DNA of 5,390 nucleotides from Fimenecus sp964457415 (GCA_964457415.1 CAYWFB010000087.1:1-5390); one strand, 5' to 3'; counted from the stretch's first letter, positions 1 to 4,833 are shown. Made by a program: numbers and translations. The notes: generated by a model not told the origin, from the letters alone.

Positions 1-2
1 AT

Positions 3-104
3 AGGGCGGCAAGAAAATTTGATTGTCCGGAATACGAAATATTGGATAACTATCCAAAATCCTTCTTGCCTTTACACATTCAACACGAATTAGAAAATAA
101 GTAA
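3..104 (+). CDS. 3' end of an unidentified protein (partial)
   Basis: One frame is open from the window edge to a TAA at 102-104 and gives about 33 residues. They begin RAARKFDCPEYEILDNYPKS and end in HELENK. The mixed charged and aromatic composition looks like a genuine soluble C-terminus, whereas the other two + frames meet stops. No start, domain or catalytic motif is visible, so no function is assigned. The stop lies two bases before a good promoter for the next gene, so the two genes are close neighbours in the same direction but may be transcribed separately. If the downstream gene is an immunity protein, this could be the tail of the cognate toxin; that is speculation from gene order only. 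Confidence 0.42.
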   Translation, partial: RAARKFDCPEYEILDNYPKSFLPLHIQHELENK

Positions 105-105
105 C

Positions 106-134
106 TTGACTTGTTTGGTATTGTGAGTTAATAT
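106..134 (+). promoter_or_regulatory. Sigma-A-type promoter of the 180-536 gene
   Basis: TTGACT (106-111) is followed after exactly 17 bp by TAATAT (129-134). The -35 matches the consensus at five of six bases and the -10 at four of six. Transcription would start near 141, giving a leader of about 40 nt before the ATG at 180. Found by eye, without experimental support. Confidence 0.45.
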
Positions 135-179
135 GTGGACGGATATGTACTAAAGTAATGAAAAAAGGTGATATTTAAA

Positions 180-536
180 ATGATTGATAGAGAAGCTTTT
201 TATGCTGAAATGTGCGATGATTTGAAAAGAGCAACTACTTTTTTTAGAAAAGAAGATTTGCTTACCACAACAGTTTTAGAAGATTATTGGTTAGATGATT
301 GTTGTGACATGCAATATGATGAAGGAGATAGAATAATTGCTTTGATGCCTCTTATAAAATGGCAGATTGAAAATAACAATTTATCCGAAAGTTGTGAAAA
401 TGAACTTGCTATTTATTACGAAGATTTTAAAAAGGGCATTTTTGAGAATTATCTACCTGAAGAAGATTATCGGCTCATTGAAATTGACCTTGGTTGGTGT
501 TGGGAACATTATAATGGTAAATTCAAAAATGAATAA
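180..536 (+). CDS. Small acidic cytosolic protein, possibly immunity-like
   Basis: This encodes 118 residues. I chose the ATG at 180 because AAAGGTGAT (164-172) sits 7 bp upstream as an SD; the in-frame GTG at 168 is part of that SD. The protein has no signal peptide or membrane segment. It is strongly acidic and rich in aromatic residues, with a Cys-Cys pair in LDDCCDMQYDEGD (about residues 38-50) and a Trp/Tyr-rich C-terminus (LGWCWEHYN). Small acidic Trp/Cys-containing proteins of this size are typical of polymorphic-toxin immunity proteins, and the position just after another gene's tail would fit a toxin-immunity pair. I do not recognise the family with certainty, and no toxin domain is visible in the window. 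It has its own promoter at 106-134. An orphan immunity gene or an unrelated hypothetical protein are equally possible readings. Confidence 0.8.
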   Translation: MIDREAFYAEMCDDLKRATTFFRKEDLLTTTVLEDYWLDDCCDMQYDEGDRIIALMPLIKWQIENNNLSESCENELAIYYEDFKKGIFENYLPEEDYRLIEIDLGWCWEHYNGKFKNE

Positions 537-665
537 ATACATACGCTCATGAGACCATTGAGCTGTCGCCACTATGCACCTACTAAAAGAACACATATAA
601 CACTTTCCGCGACTACCGCTTTATAATTGTGGAAACGATTATAGCGAGCAAATTTTGCCATAAGA

Positions 666-694
666 TTGATTGTTGCGGTTTGGTATGGTAGAAT
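666..694 (+). promoter_or_regulatory. Sigma-A-type promoter of the deaminase gene
   Basis: TTGATT (666-671), a 17-bp spacer and TAGAAT (689-694) form a good promoter. Transcription starting near 701 would leave too short a leader for the GTG at 710 but about 18 nt for the TTG at 719, with GAGAGGTG (705-712) as SD. This supports the start chosen for the deaminase. The rest of the 537-718 gap holds no gene; it has only a weak interrupted hairpin near 617-645 and the palindrome CTCATGAG at 547-554. Confidence 0.5.
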
Positions 695-718
695 GGTGGG
701 GATTGAGAGGTGTTGGAA

Positions 719-1192
719 TTGAAACACAATTCAGACGAGATATTTATGAGCAGAGCCATTGAGTTGGCGAAATCTGCGGTTGAACACGGCAACGAGCCAT
801 TTGGGGCGGTGCTTGTGAAAGACGGCGAAATCGTCTTTGAAAATGAAAATCAGATATACACAAGACACGACCCTACATTTCACGCTGAGGCAGGGCTTAT
901 CCGCCGATTTTGCGAAGAAAAGAGCATAACTGATTTATCGGAATACACCCTTTATTCAAACTGTGAGCCCTGTTTTATGTGTTGCGGTGCGATGGTATGG
1001 ACAAAGCTCGGCAGACTTGTTTACAGCGCGAGTGATATTGATTTGTGCGATATCCTCGGTGTTCAGGGCTCTGAATGCTGCAAGCTTGTATTTGAAAATT
1101 CAGGTAACGATATTGAGGTTAAGTCGGGCGTTATGCGTGACGAGTCAATCAAGCTTTTGAAGGAGTATTTTGATAAGCATTCTAAAGGGTAA
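719..1192 (+). CDS. Guanine/nucleoside deaminase family protein (CDA fold)
   Basis: This is a zinc-dependent cytidine-deaminase-fold enzyme of the guanine deaminase/TadA-like group, expected to hydrolytically remove an amino group from a purine or nucleoside in the cytosol. From the TTG at 719 it is 157 residues, the normal length. HAE at residues 55-57 supplies the zinc-ligand His and the proton-shuttling Glu. PCFMC at 84-88 supplies the two zinc-ligand Cys. The N-terminal helix and NEPFGAVLVKDG strand are typical, and DPTFHAE is closer to guanine deaminases than to tRNA-editing TadA. The TTG start is preferred because GAGAGGTG lies 6 bp upstream; GTG at 710 is the alternative and adds three residues. 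The Sm-like gene follows 44 bp downstream and may be co-transcribed. The exact substrate (guanine, cytosine, nucleoside or other) cannot be told from sequence. Confidence 0.9.
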   Translation: MKHNSDEIFMSRAIELAKSAVEHGNEPFGAVLVKDGEIVFENENQIYTRHDPTFHAEAGLIRRFCEEKSITDLSEYTLYSNCEPCFMCCGAMVWTKLGRLVYSASDIDLCDILGVQGSECCKLVFENSGNDIEVKSGVMRDESIKLLKEYFDKHSKG

Positions 1193-1236
1193 ACCTTTAT
1201 TGAATTTTAATAGACCGAAAATATGGGAGTGGGTTT

Positions 1237-1425
1237 ATGAATCACAAATTGCACGAATATCATGGCAAACATATTATAATTACAACTGTCGATGGTAAGG
1301 TTTTCCAAGGGCAAGCCTATGACTATATTTCACCACAAGATAATATGCCTGCAATAGCAAGTATCACAATAGGTGATGTTGAACTTTATGAAAATGAAAT
1401 AATAAATATTGAAATTTTAGAATAA
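1237..1425 (+). CDS. Small Sm/Lsm-like fold protein
   Basis: This encodes 62 residues from an ATG with GGGAG (1225-1229) 7 bp upstream. The N-terminal part, GKHIIITTVDGKVFQGQAYDY (about residues 10-30), has the alternating hydrophobic strands and central DG of an Sm1 motif. The C-terminal part, ELYENEIINIEIL (49-61), resembles the last strands of an Sm-like barrel. The protein could therefore form a small beta-barrel, possibly oligomeric and RNA-binding as in Lsm and Hfq families. It is not Hfq: the length and key Hfq residues differ. The fold is inferred from pattern only and the function is unknown. It lies 44 bp after the deaminase without a visible promoter of its own, so joint transcription is likely. 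Confidence 0.75.
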   Translation: MNHKLHEYHGKHIIITTVDGKVFQGQAYDYISPQDNMPAIASITIGDVELYENEIINIEILE

Positions 1426-1537
1426 AATACCATTCTCTCCTCCACAACGATATTGGTGCCACTTCATTTAACAGGAAACAACGAAATCCGCGAATTCGTG
1501 TAACGACTTCTTTTAAATCATGTAAACGAAAACCAAC

Positions 1538-1609
1538 GCTCGCCATTGTATTTATGTTCGGTGAATTCACTTCACATAGAAGAACGATACAATGGCGAGC
1601 TTTATTTTT
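1538..1609. terminator. Long bidirectional hairpin terminator or palindromic repeat
   Basis: GCTCGCCATTGTAT (1538-1551) pairs perfectly over 14 bp with ATACAATGGCGAGC (1587-1600). The 35-nt loop can pair further: GTTC (1556-1559) with GAAC (1582-1585), and GTGAA (1561-1565) with TTCAC (1571-1575). TTTATTTTT (1601-1609) follows on the + strand, and GTTGGTTTTCGTTT follows on the - strand. It sits between convergent genes, where a two-way terminator is expected. The stem is unusually long and structured for a simple terminator, so it may be a dispersed palindromic element. No gene is supported in 1426-1650. Confidence 0.6.
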
Positions 1610-1650
1610 CGTTATAATGTTCCCCAAATTGAAAATTAGGAACATTAAAA

Positions 1651-2094
1651 CTATGATGCATTTTCAATCTTATCAGAGGTGACTTTTGCTATATTGTCTT
1701 TATCCCCAATAGGCTCCATGGATAATTCACGGGGTATGTAGAAGCGGTTTTGATGCTTGGCTTCAACCTTACGAACCTGACCGAGCAACTGTGTCAGACG
1801 CTTAATAACATTGCTGTTCTGCGGGTCTTCAAAGAACTTAATAATCGGCTCAAGCTCTTCAACTGCATCCTTGTAATTGCGTCGCGCTTTACGGTTTTCA
1901 ATCAATTCTGCCGCTACCCTGCTACGCTCGTGGTAAGTCAAATCTTCAAGCTCAAGCTTGTGAAGATAATCCTGCGTCTTGTTTTCTTCTTTTTTCATGG
2001 CTTCTACGCAATACCAATAGTCTATTCGGGCAGCTTCCACAAAAGCCAGATAATCGCTGATATATTCTGATGGTGCTTTCTCTGTCCAGTTCAT
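1651..2094 (-). CDS. Mobile-element-type hypothetical helical protein
   Basis: This encodes 147 residues. The ATG at 2094 is preferred over the GTG at 2100 because AGGAG (2107-2103) is 8 bp from the former and only 2 bp from the latter. The protein begins MNWTEKAPSEYISDYLAFVE and is almost entirely predicted helix, with dense charged heptad-like stretches (LHKLELEDLTYHERSRVAAE and VEELEPIIKFFED) suggesting a coiled coil or helical bundle. It has no signal peptide, membrane segment or recognisable catalytic motif. From memory, proteins with this opening are conserved, uncharacterised components of Firmicutes phages and integrative elements; this was not checked by search. It diverges from the broken integrase gene, with a 165-bp region between them holding promoters for both and an operator-like palindrome. 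That agrees with a leftover control region of an integrated element. Confidence 0.82.
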   Translation of the reverse strand: MNWTEKAPSEYISDYLAFVEAARIDYWYCVEAMKKEENKTQDYLHKLELEDLTYHERSRVAAELIENRKARRNYKDAVEELEPIIKFFEDPQNSNVIKRLTQLLGQVRKVEAKHQNRFYIPRELSMEPIGDKDNIAKVTSDKIENAS

Positions 2095-2129
2095 AACCAC
2101 ATCTCCTAGTCAAATTATTTTATGAGTAC

Positions 2130-2138
2130 ATTGTAACA
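2130..2138 (-). promoter_or_regulatory. Extended -10 promoter for the 1651-2094 gene
   Basis: Reading the - strand, TGTTACAAT (2138 down to 2130) is an extended -10 (TG-N-TACAAT). No good -35 is seen at 17-18 bp, which extended -10 promoters can tolerate. Transcription would start near 2123, about 30 nt before the ATG. Confidence 0.4.
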
Positions 2139-2172
2139 CGAAACGGCAAATCGGGAAGAAACTAAAAAGTAT

Positions 2173-2196
2173 TTCAGTCCATTTTTGTGGACTGAA
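2173..2196. promoter_or_regulatory. Palindromic operator-like site between divergent genes
   Basis: TTCAGTCCA (2173-2181) and TGGACTGAA (2188-2196) form a perfect 9-bp inverted repeat around TTTTTG. It lies between the divergent promoters at 2130-2138 (-) and 2212-2240 (+), upstream of both. That is a natural place for a repressor or activator dimer to control both genes. An overlapping repeat, ATTTTTGT (2181-2188) with ACAAAAAT (2202-2209), cannot form as a hairpin at the same time as the first. No T-run follows the main hairpin on either strand, so a terminator is less likely. The regulator is not identified. Confidence 0.45.
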
Positions 2197-2211
2197 TGCA
2201 AACAAAAATTA

Positions 2212-2240
2212 TTGTTTTATGGTATTATGCATTGTAAAAT
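2212..2240 (+). promoter_or_regulatory. Sigma-A-type promoter of the broken integrase gene
   Basis: TTGTTT (2212-2217), a 17-bp spacer and TAAAAT (2235-2240) make a strong-looking promoter. The SD GAGGTGAT (2248-2255) and ATG (2260) follow directly. Expression signals are thus intact although the reading frame is not. Confidence 0.5.
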
Positions 2241-2259
2241 TATAAGCGAGGTGATACTA

Positions 2260-2882
2260 ATGATGTCGAGTCCTGAAGAATATTATGAATTTTTTTGAAA
2301 GGCAAAACTGAAGCTGAAATCCGTTCTGCAATCCGCAGGTTAAAGAATGAATTTGGACGCTTGAAAAATATAATGGAGCATCCTGAATATGGTAGTAGAT
2401 TTATAGTTAAAAGCGTAAATTATAGTGGGATGAACCAAAATAATCCCATCCTCTCACCTCACCCAAAAAGTGATGCCGGTATAAGAGAAGTAATGATGCT
2501 TGATTGCCTCGCGAACAGACTAAAAGATATGGCAGAGGGACAACCCACCGAGTATTTCATATTTGGCGGTGCCGAGCCGCTGACTAAATCAGCCTTGAGA
2601 AAAAGGTGGCAGAAATATCAAAAAGAAACAGACACGACTTTCACCCCGCACCAACTCCGTCACGCCTACGCAACTATTCTTTATGATGCAGGTATTGACG
2701 AGAAAGTAGCACAGGGTTTGATGGGACATTCAACTATTCAGCTAACAAGAGATATTTATACTCACGTTCGTATGAACCGCAAAGAAATGGCGGCAAAAAC
2801 CTTGAACAAATACATAAACGAAAAATTTACGAACTTTTTATGCAATTTTATGCAATATTTTGCAATTTTTTGTCACTTATAA
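2260..2882 (+). pseudogene. Frameshifted chimera: mobile-element N-terminus joined to a tyrosine integrase C-terminus
   Basis: An ATG at 2260 with SD GAGGTGAT (2248-2255) opens MMSSPEEYYEFF, which stops at TGA 2296-2298 after a run of seven T (2290-2296). One base back, the frame continues from 2295 as KGKTEAEIRSAIRRLKNEF. Together these resemble the start of a small conserved mobile-element protein (recalled, unverified). From about residue 35 of the downstream frame (near 2395-2405) the sequence becomes the catalytic half of a phage-type tyrosine recombinase. Counting from the TTG at 2295, the active-site residues seen are K58 (PKSDAGIREV), H119 and R122 (HQLRH), H145 (MGHS) and the nucleophile Y155 (IYTHV). 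The N-terminal DNA-binding domains and the first catalytic Arg are absent, so a working integrase is unlikely. It ends 68 bp from the 3' end of tRNA-Lys, the usual place for such integrases. The TTG at 2295 has no SD of its own. Confidence 0.75.
2841..2866 (+). repeat. Three TGCAAT direct repeats with exact 10-bp period
   Basis: TGCAAT occurs at 2841-2846, 2851-2856 and 2861-2866, always on the same helical face, with A/T-rich spacers. TTTGCAAA follows at 2883-2890. The repeats overlap the last codons of the integrase remnant, about 90 bp from the tRNA 3' end. Repeats of this kind beside an attachment site can be arm-type integrase or excisionase binding sites; here that is inference from position. 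The C-terminal peptide they encode (NFMQYFAIF region) looks unconstrained. Confidence 0.55.
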
Positions 2883-2901
2883 TTTGCAAAATCGCAAAAA
2901 G

Positions 2902-2946
2902 AAAAACCTCGTAAACCCTTACACATCAAGGAATTACGAGGTTTTT
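2902..2946. terminator. Bidirectional terminator between integrase remnant and tRNA-Lys
   Basis: AAAAACCTCGTAA (2902-2914) pairs perfectly over 13 bp with TTACGAGGTTTTT (2934-2946). Inside the loop CCTT (2917-2920) can pair with AAGG (2928-2931). The A-run on one arm and T-run on the other make it work in both directions. It would end + strand transcripts of the integrase remnant and - strand transcripts of the tRNA, five bases past the encoded CCA. Confidence 0.85.
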
Positions 2947-2950
2947 AAAA

Positions 2951-2975
2951 TGGTGATCCACCGGAGATTCGAACT
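2951..2975. other. Probable attachment-site region at the tRNA-Lys 3' end
   Basis: Tyrosine integrases of integrative elements often recombine into the 3' end of a tRNA gene, with the integrase gene next to it. Here the integrase remnant ends 68 bp from the tRNA 3' end, with only a terminator between them. The crossover would lie in the T-arm and acceptor part of the tRNA. No second copy of this segment was found elsewhere in the window, so the core limits are unknown and the far end of the element is probably outside the window or lost. Confidence 0.35.
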
Positions 2976-3026
2976 CCGGACACCTTGATTAAAAGTCAAG
3001 TGCTCTGCCAACTGAGCTAGTGGATC
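2951..3026 (-). tRNA. tRNA-Lys (anticodon UUU)
   Basis: The - strand folds as a complete 76-nt cloverleaf. The acceptor arm GATCCAC pairs with GTGGATC, followed by discriminator A and an encoded CCA (2953-2951). The D stem is GCTC/GAGC. The anticodon stem CTTGA/TCAAG encloses CTTTTAA with anticodon TTT. The variable loop is GTGTC. The T arm CGGAG/CTCCG encloses TTCGAAT. It reads lysine codons AAA and AAG. It lies 31 bp downstream of secG in the same direction, and its 3' end faces the integrase remnant. Confidence 0.97.
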
Positions 3027-3030
3027 ATAT

Positions 3031-3059
3031 ATTCCCGATTTAAAAATCGGGGATTTTTT
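3031..3059. terminator. Hairpin between secG and tRNA-Lys with + strand T-run
   Basis: ATTCCCGATTT (3031-3041) pairs with AAATCGGGGAT (3044-3054), including one G-T pair, and TTTTTT follows at 3054-3059 on the + strand. That is terminator architecture for transcripts entering secG from the tRNA side. On the - strand, the direction of secG and the tRNA, no T-run follows the stem (AATATATG). It may therefore be a weak terminator or a processing hairpin for secG transcripts. Confidence 0.55.
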
Positions 3060-3312
3060 ATTTTACAAAAAGCATTACAAGTGCTGATGCAACAACAAGA
3101 ACACAGAAAACTGCTGTACAAACTTTTGTCAAGAAAGCTTTTTTAGCCTCATCAGTTCTGCCCTTGTTTTTGCCGAAGAAAGATTCGGAAGAACCGCCGG
3201 AAATGGCACCAGAGAGTCCCTGCTGATTGCTTTCTTGCAAGAGAACAAGTACAACAATAAGTATTGCCAAAATTATAAGTAAGATACCGAAAACAACCTG
3301 AAGTGCTGACAT
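3058..3312 (-). CDS. secG: Preprotein translocase subunit SecG
   Basis: This is the small membrane subunit of the SecYEG protein-export channel, which assists the SecA-driven translocation cycle. It is 84 residues long, within the family range. There are two transmembrane helices (about residues 4-25 and 62-82). Between them is the conserved cytosolic loop LLQESNQQGLSGAISGGSSE followed by SFFGKNKGR, with the family's LLQ, GL and GG-S-FG pattern. The ATG at 3312 is chosen because GGAGG (3326-3322) is 9 bp upstream. A longer in-frame reading to 3363 would run through the promoter's -10 region. tRNA-Lys lies immediately downstream. In many Firmicutes secG is followed by rnr and smpB; here the tRNA and the element scar occupy that place. 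Confidence 0.95.
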   Translation of the reverse strand: MSALQVVFGILLIILAILIVVLVLLQESNQQGLSGAISGGSSESFFGKNKGRTDEAKKAFLTKVCTAVFCVLVVASALVMLFVK

Positions 3313-3353
3313 TTCTCGTAACCTCCAAACTCTGTAGATTTCATAGCCTTGAT

Positions 3354-3382
3354 ATTTTAACACACCGTTTTAAAAAAAGCAA
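3354..3382 (-). promoter_or_regulatory. Sigma-A-type promoter of secG
   Basis: On the - strand TTGCTT (3382-3377), a 17-bp spacer (3376-3360) and TAAAAT (3359-3354) form a good promoter. Transcription would start near 3347, about 35 nt before the SecG ATG. Confidence 0.6.
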
Positions 3383-3450
3383 GTCTTTTTTTATAAAAAG
3401 TGGAATTTTTTTCAATGAATTTAAAAAACATCATTTCACATAATACTATT

Positions 3451-3525
3451 GCAGACGGTAAGTATTTGATTTGCGTTTGTGTTTACTGTCTGCGCCGACC
3501 GCTTTATTGCGGTCGGTTTTGTTTT
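3451..3525 (+). ncRNA. Candidate small RNA ending in a strong terminator
   Basis: GCAGACGGTAA (3451-3461) pairs with TTACTGTCTGC (3483-3493) over 11 bp, including one G-U pair. One base later comes an intrinsic terminator (3495-3525). Two consecutive hairpins ending in a T-run, with no + strand gene upstream and two divergent promoters around them, fit a short RNA of about 75-90 nt. A possible weak promoter just upstream has TTTAAA (3420-3425), an 18-bp spacer and TACTAT (3444-3449). I do not recognise a known RNA family or riboswitch. The alternative is the remnant of a lost gene's 3' end. Confidence 0.4.
3495..3525 (+). terminator. Strong intrinsic terminator
   Basis: CCGACCGC (3495-3502) and GCGGTCGG (3509-3516) form a GC-rich 8-bp stem around TTTATT, followed by TTTTGTTTT. 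There is no T-run on the - strand, so it acts on + strand transcripts. It insulates the sigma-factor promoter at 3561 from upstream transcription. Confidence 0.88.
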
Positions 3526-3560
3526 ATACACTGATACTCTTCATATTTTCATCATAATAT

Positions 3561-3589
3561 TTGATTTATTTGTCGAAATAAGTTATAAT
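3561..3589 (+). promoter_or_regulatory. Promoter of the ECF sigma factor operon
   Basis: TTGATT (3561-3566), a 17-bp spacer and a perfect TATAAT (3584-3589) form a strong housekeeping promoter. Transcription starting near 3596 leaves a very short leader of about 16 nt before the GTG at 3612. An additional ECF-type promoter (such as AAC with CGT) was not found, so autoregulation is not evident here. Confidence 0.65.
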
Positions 3590-3611
3590 TTTGGGGTGAG
3601 GAGTGAACGCA

Positions 3612-4154
3612 GTGTTATTTTTATATTTAGCATTACTTGAAAATCCCGAGGACGCGGCGAGTTTTAATGAGTTCTATGAGAAATTCCGCAAAACAGTTTA
3701 TTATATCGCCTATGACCATTTAAAGAATAATGAAGAGGCGGAAGACTGTGAGCAGGAAGCTTTTTTGATTTTTGCGAAACATTTTCATAACATAGACCGT
3801 AACTTTGACGATAAAAGTGTATGGAACTTCGTAAGAATAGTTACCAAAAATCTGGCGATTGATATGTACAGAAAAAACAAAAGATTAGACAATTATGTTG
3901 TTGACGCTGACATCAAAGAATTTTACAGTCTTTCTACAGATGATTTTGATATTTTCGATGAAATTCAGTTAAAGGACGCTATCGACAACTTGCCCGATGA
4001 ATACCGCACTGTTTTTTATATGAAATATGTATGTAATTACAGTGGTGAAGAAATCGGCAAGGCTTTGAACATGTCACAACCGCTTGTAAGAAAAAGATGT
4101 ATGAAAGGAATGCAGCTTGTAAGAGCATATCTTAAAGGTGATGAAGATGAGTAA
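3612..4154 (+). CDS. ECF-type RNA polymerase sigma factor
   Basis: This encodes 180 residues, normal for an extracytoplasmic-function sigma factor that directs RNA polymerase to a stress or envelope regulon. Region 2 spans about residues 18-91 (FYEKFRK, the acidic NNEEAEDCEQEAF segment for core binding, and the DMYRKNKR end). Region 4 spans about 122-174, with LPDEYRTVFYMKY followed by a helix-turn-helix (YSGEEIGKALNMSQPLVRKR). The GTG at 3612 is chosen because GAGGAG (3598-3603) lies 8 bp upstream. The GTG at 3603 overlaps that SD and would start only a few bases into the transcript. The start MLFLYLALLENPED also matches the style of this sigma group. Its last eight bases overlap the next gene, indicating translational coupling with its likely partner. 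Confidence 0.92.
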   Translation: MLFLYLALLENPEDAASFNEFYEKFRKTVYYIAYDHLKNNEEAEDCEQEAFLIFAKHFHNIDRNFDDKSVWNFVRIVTKNLAIDMYRKNKRLDNYVVDADIKEFYSLSTDDFDIFDEIQLKDAIDNLPDEYRTVFYMKYVCNYSGEEIGKALNMSQPLVRKRCMKGMQLVRAYLKGDEDE

Positions 4155-4782
4155 ATTTGCAAATGCTTGTATAATGTCTTATAACGATTGGGTGGCAACT
4201 ATTCCTGCGCCCGAGGACTTGCCCGAGCCCAATTACAGTAAAAGACATATCAGACGAATGAACGCGCTTATGGACAAAATGCGCGGTAATGTTTATCATC
4301 ACTTCACAACAAGAGCAATTAAGGTTATGCTTGTTGCAGCGGTGTTGTTTGCGCTACTTCTGACTGCATTTGTTGTCCCCTCGTCGAGAGAGTTTATTAT
4401 TGATAAATTTGATATTGCCAGCAGATATCAAATGACAACTCAGAGTATTAATTCCGTAAGCGGTGAAATTAAAGTTGGATACATACCAGAGGGGTATGAG
4501 TTGGAAAATAAGGAAGAATACGACAAATGTTTATTCTACAATTATATTTCAACAACCAGTTTATCTTTTACAATTTCCAAGTATCCTTCTTCAATGGAAA
4601 TCGATTTTGATACTGAAAATTCAAATGCGATTAATATTATGATAAACAATATTACATACACATATTATGAAAGTTTATCTGGTAACCGCAGTATAATGTG
4701 GCAGAAAAATGACTATATCTATCAGATTGACGGGCAAATTTCTAAAGATGAAATGCTGAAAATTGCTGAAACGGTAAAATAA
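4147..4782 (+). CDS. DUF4367-type membrane protein, probable anti-sigma factor or sensor
   Basis: This encodes 211 residues. The ATG at 4147 has AAAGGTG (4134-4140) 6 bp upstream and overlaps the sigma stop in ATGAGTAA; the GTG (4138) and ATG (4141) upstream lie in the SD. Layout: a cytosolic N-terminus of about 57 residues (basic segment YSKRHIRRMNALMDKMRG), one transmembrane helix (about 58-77, KVMLVAAVLFALLL), then an extracellular domain. That domain (about 97-211) has the pattern of DUF4367: GYIPEGYEL near its start, a run of beta strands, IMWQKNDYIYQIDGQISKDE, and a final helix. Coupled ECF sigma and DUF4367 genes are a common pair in gut Clostridia. The N-terminus lacks the His/Cys zinc motif of classic anti-sigma factors, so sigma binding is inferred from gene order and topology. 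Confidence 0.85.
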   Translation: MSKFANACIMSYNDWVATIPAPEDLPEPNYSKRHIRRMNALMDKMRGNVYHHFTTRAIKVMLVAAVLFALLLTAFVVPSSREFIIDKFDIASRYQMTTQSINSVSGEIKVGYIPEGYELENKEEYDKCLFYNYISTTSLSFTISKYPSSMEIDFDTENSNAINIMINNITYTYYESLSGNRSIMWQKNDYIYQIDGQISKDEMLKIAETVK

Positions 4783-4796
4783 TATGTAACAAAATG

Positions 4797-4833
4797 CTCC
4801 CTTAAAACGATTTTAGTATTTTTAAGGGAGGTG
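4797..4833 (+). promoter_or_regulatory. Hairpin that masks the Shine-Dalgarno of the secreted-protein gene
   Basis: CTCCCTTAAAA (4797-4807) and TTTTAAGGGAG (4820-4830) form a perfect 11-bp stem with a 12-nt loop. The SD GGGAGGTG (4826-4833) of the next ATG (4839) has its first five bases in the 3' arm, so the folded form would block ribosome entry. No T-run follows, so this is not a terminator. Ribosomes finishing the previous gene at 4782 stop 14 bp before the stem. Translation may depend on temperature, RNA binding, processing or a separate transcript. Confidence 0.6.

Noticed and set aside
367..552. A 61-residue + strand frame within the 180-536 gene
   Set aside because: It is a shadow frame rich in Ile, Leu and Lys from an A/T-rich gene, with no SD.
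963..1160. A 65-residue + strand frame inside the deaminase gene
   Set aside because: It is an alternate frame across the zinc-binding motif of a clear enzyme gene, without an SD.
1364..1645. A 93-residue - strand reading frame over the Sm-like gene's end and the hairpin
   Set aside because: It overlaps the well-supported 1237-1425 gene, has no convincing SD, and runs through the palindrome. It is better explained as a shadow of a repeat.
1750..2070. A 106-residue + strand frame opposite the helical protein
   Set aside because: It lies entirely inside the opposite gene, has no SD, and gives a hydrophobic antisense-like composition.
2841..2890. A CRISPR array
   Set aside because: The repeats are only 6 bp with 4-bp A/T spacers, far below CRISPR repeat and spacer sizes, and no cas gene is present.
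1..2950. A second copy of the tRNA-Lys 3' end marking the element's other attachment site
   Set aside because: By eye no segment matching the T-arm and acceptor sequence was found to the left, so no element boundary can be drawn.
3313..3363. An upstream extension of SecG
   Set aside because: The extra residues would be read from the promoter -10 and leader, and the ATG at 3312 has a proper SD and matches SecG family starts.
3603..3611. A GTG start at 3603 for the sigma factor
   Set aside because: It overlaps the GAGGAG Shine-Dalgarno that fits the GTG at 3612.
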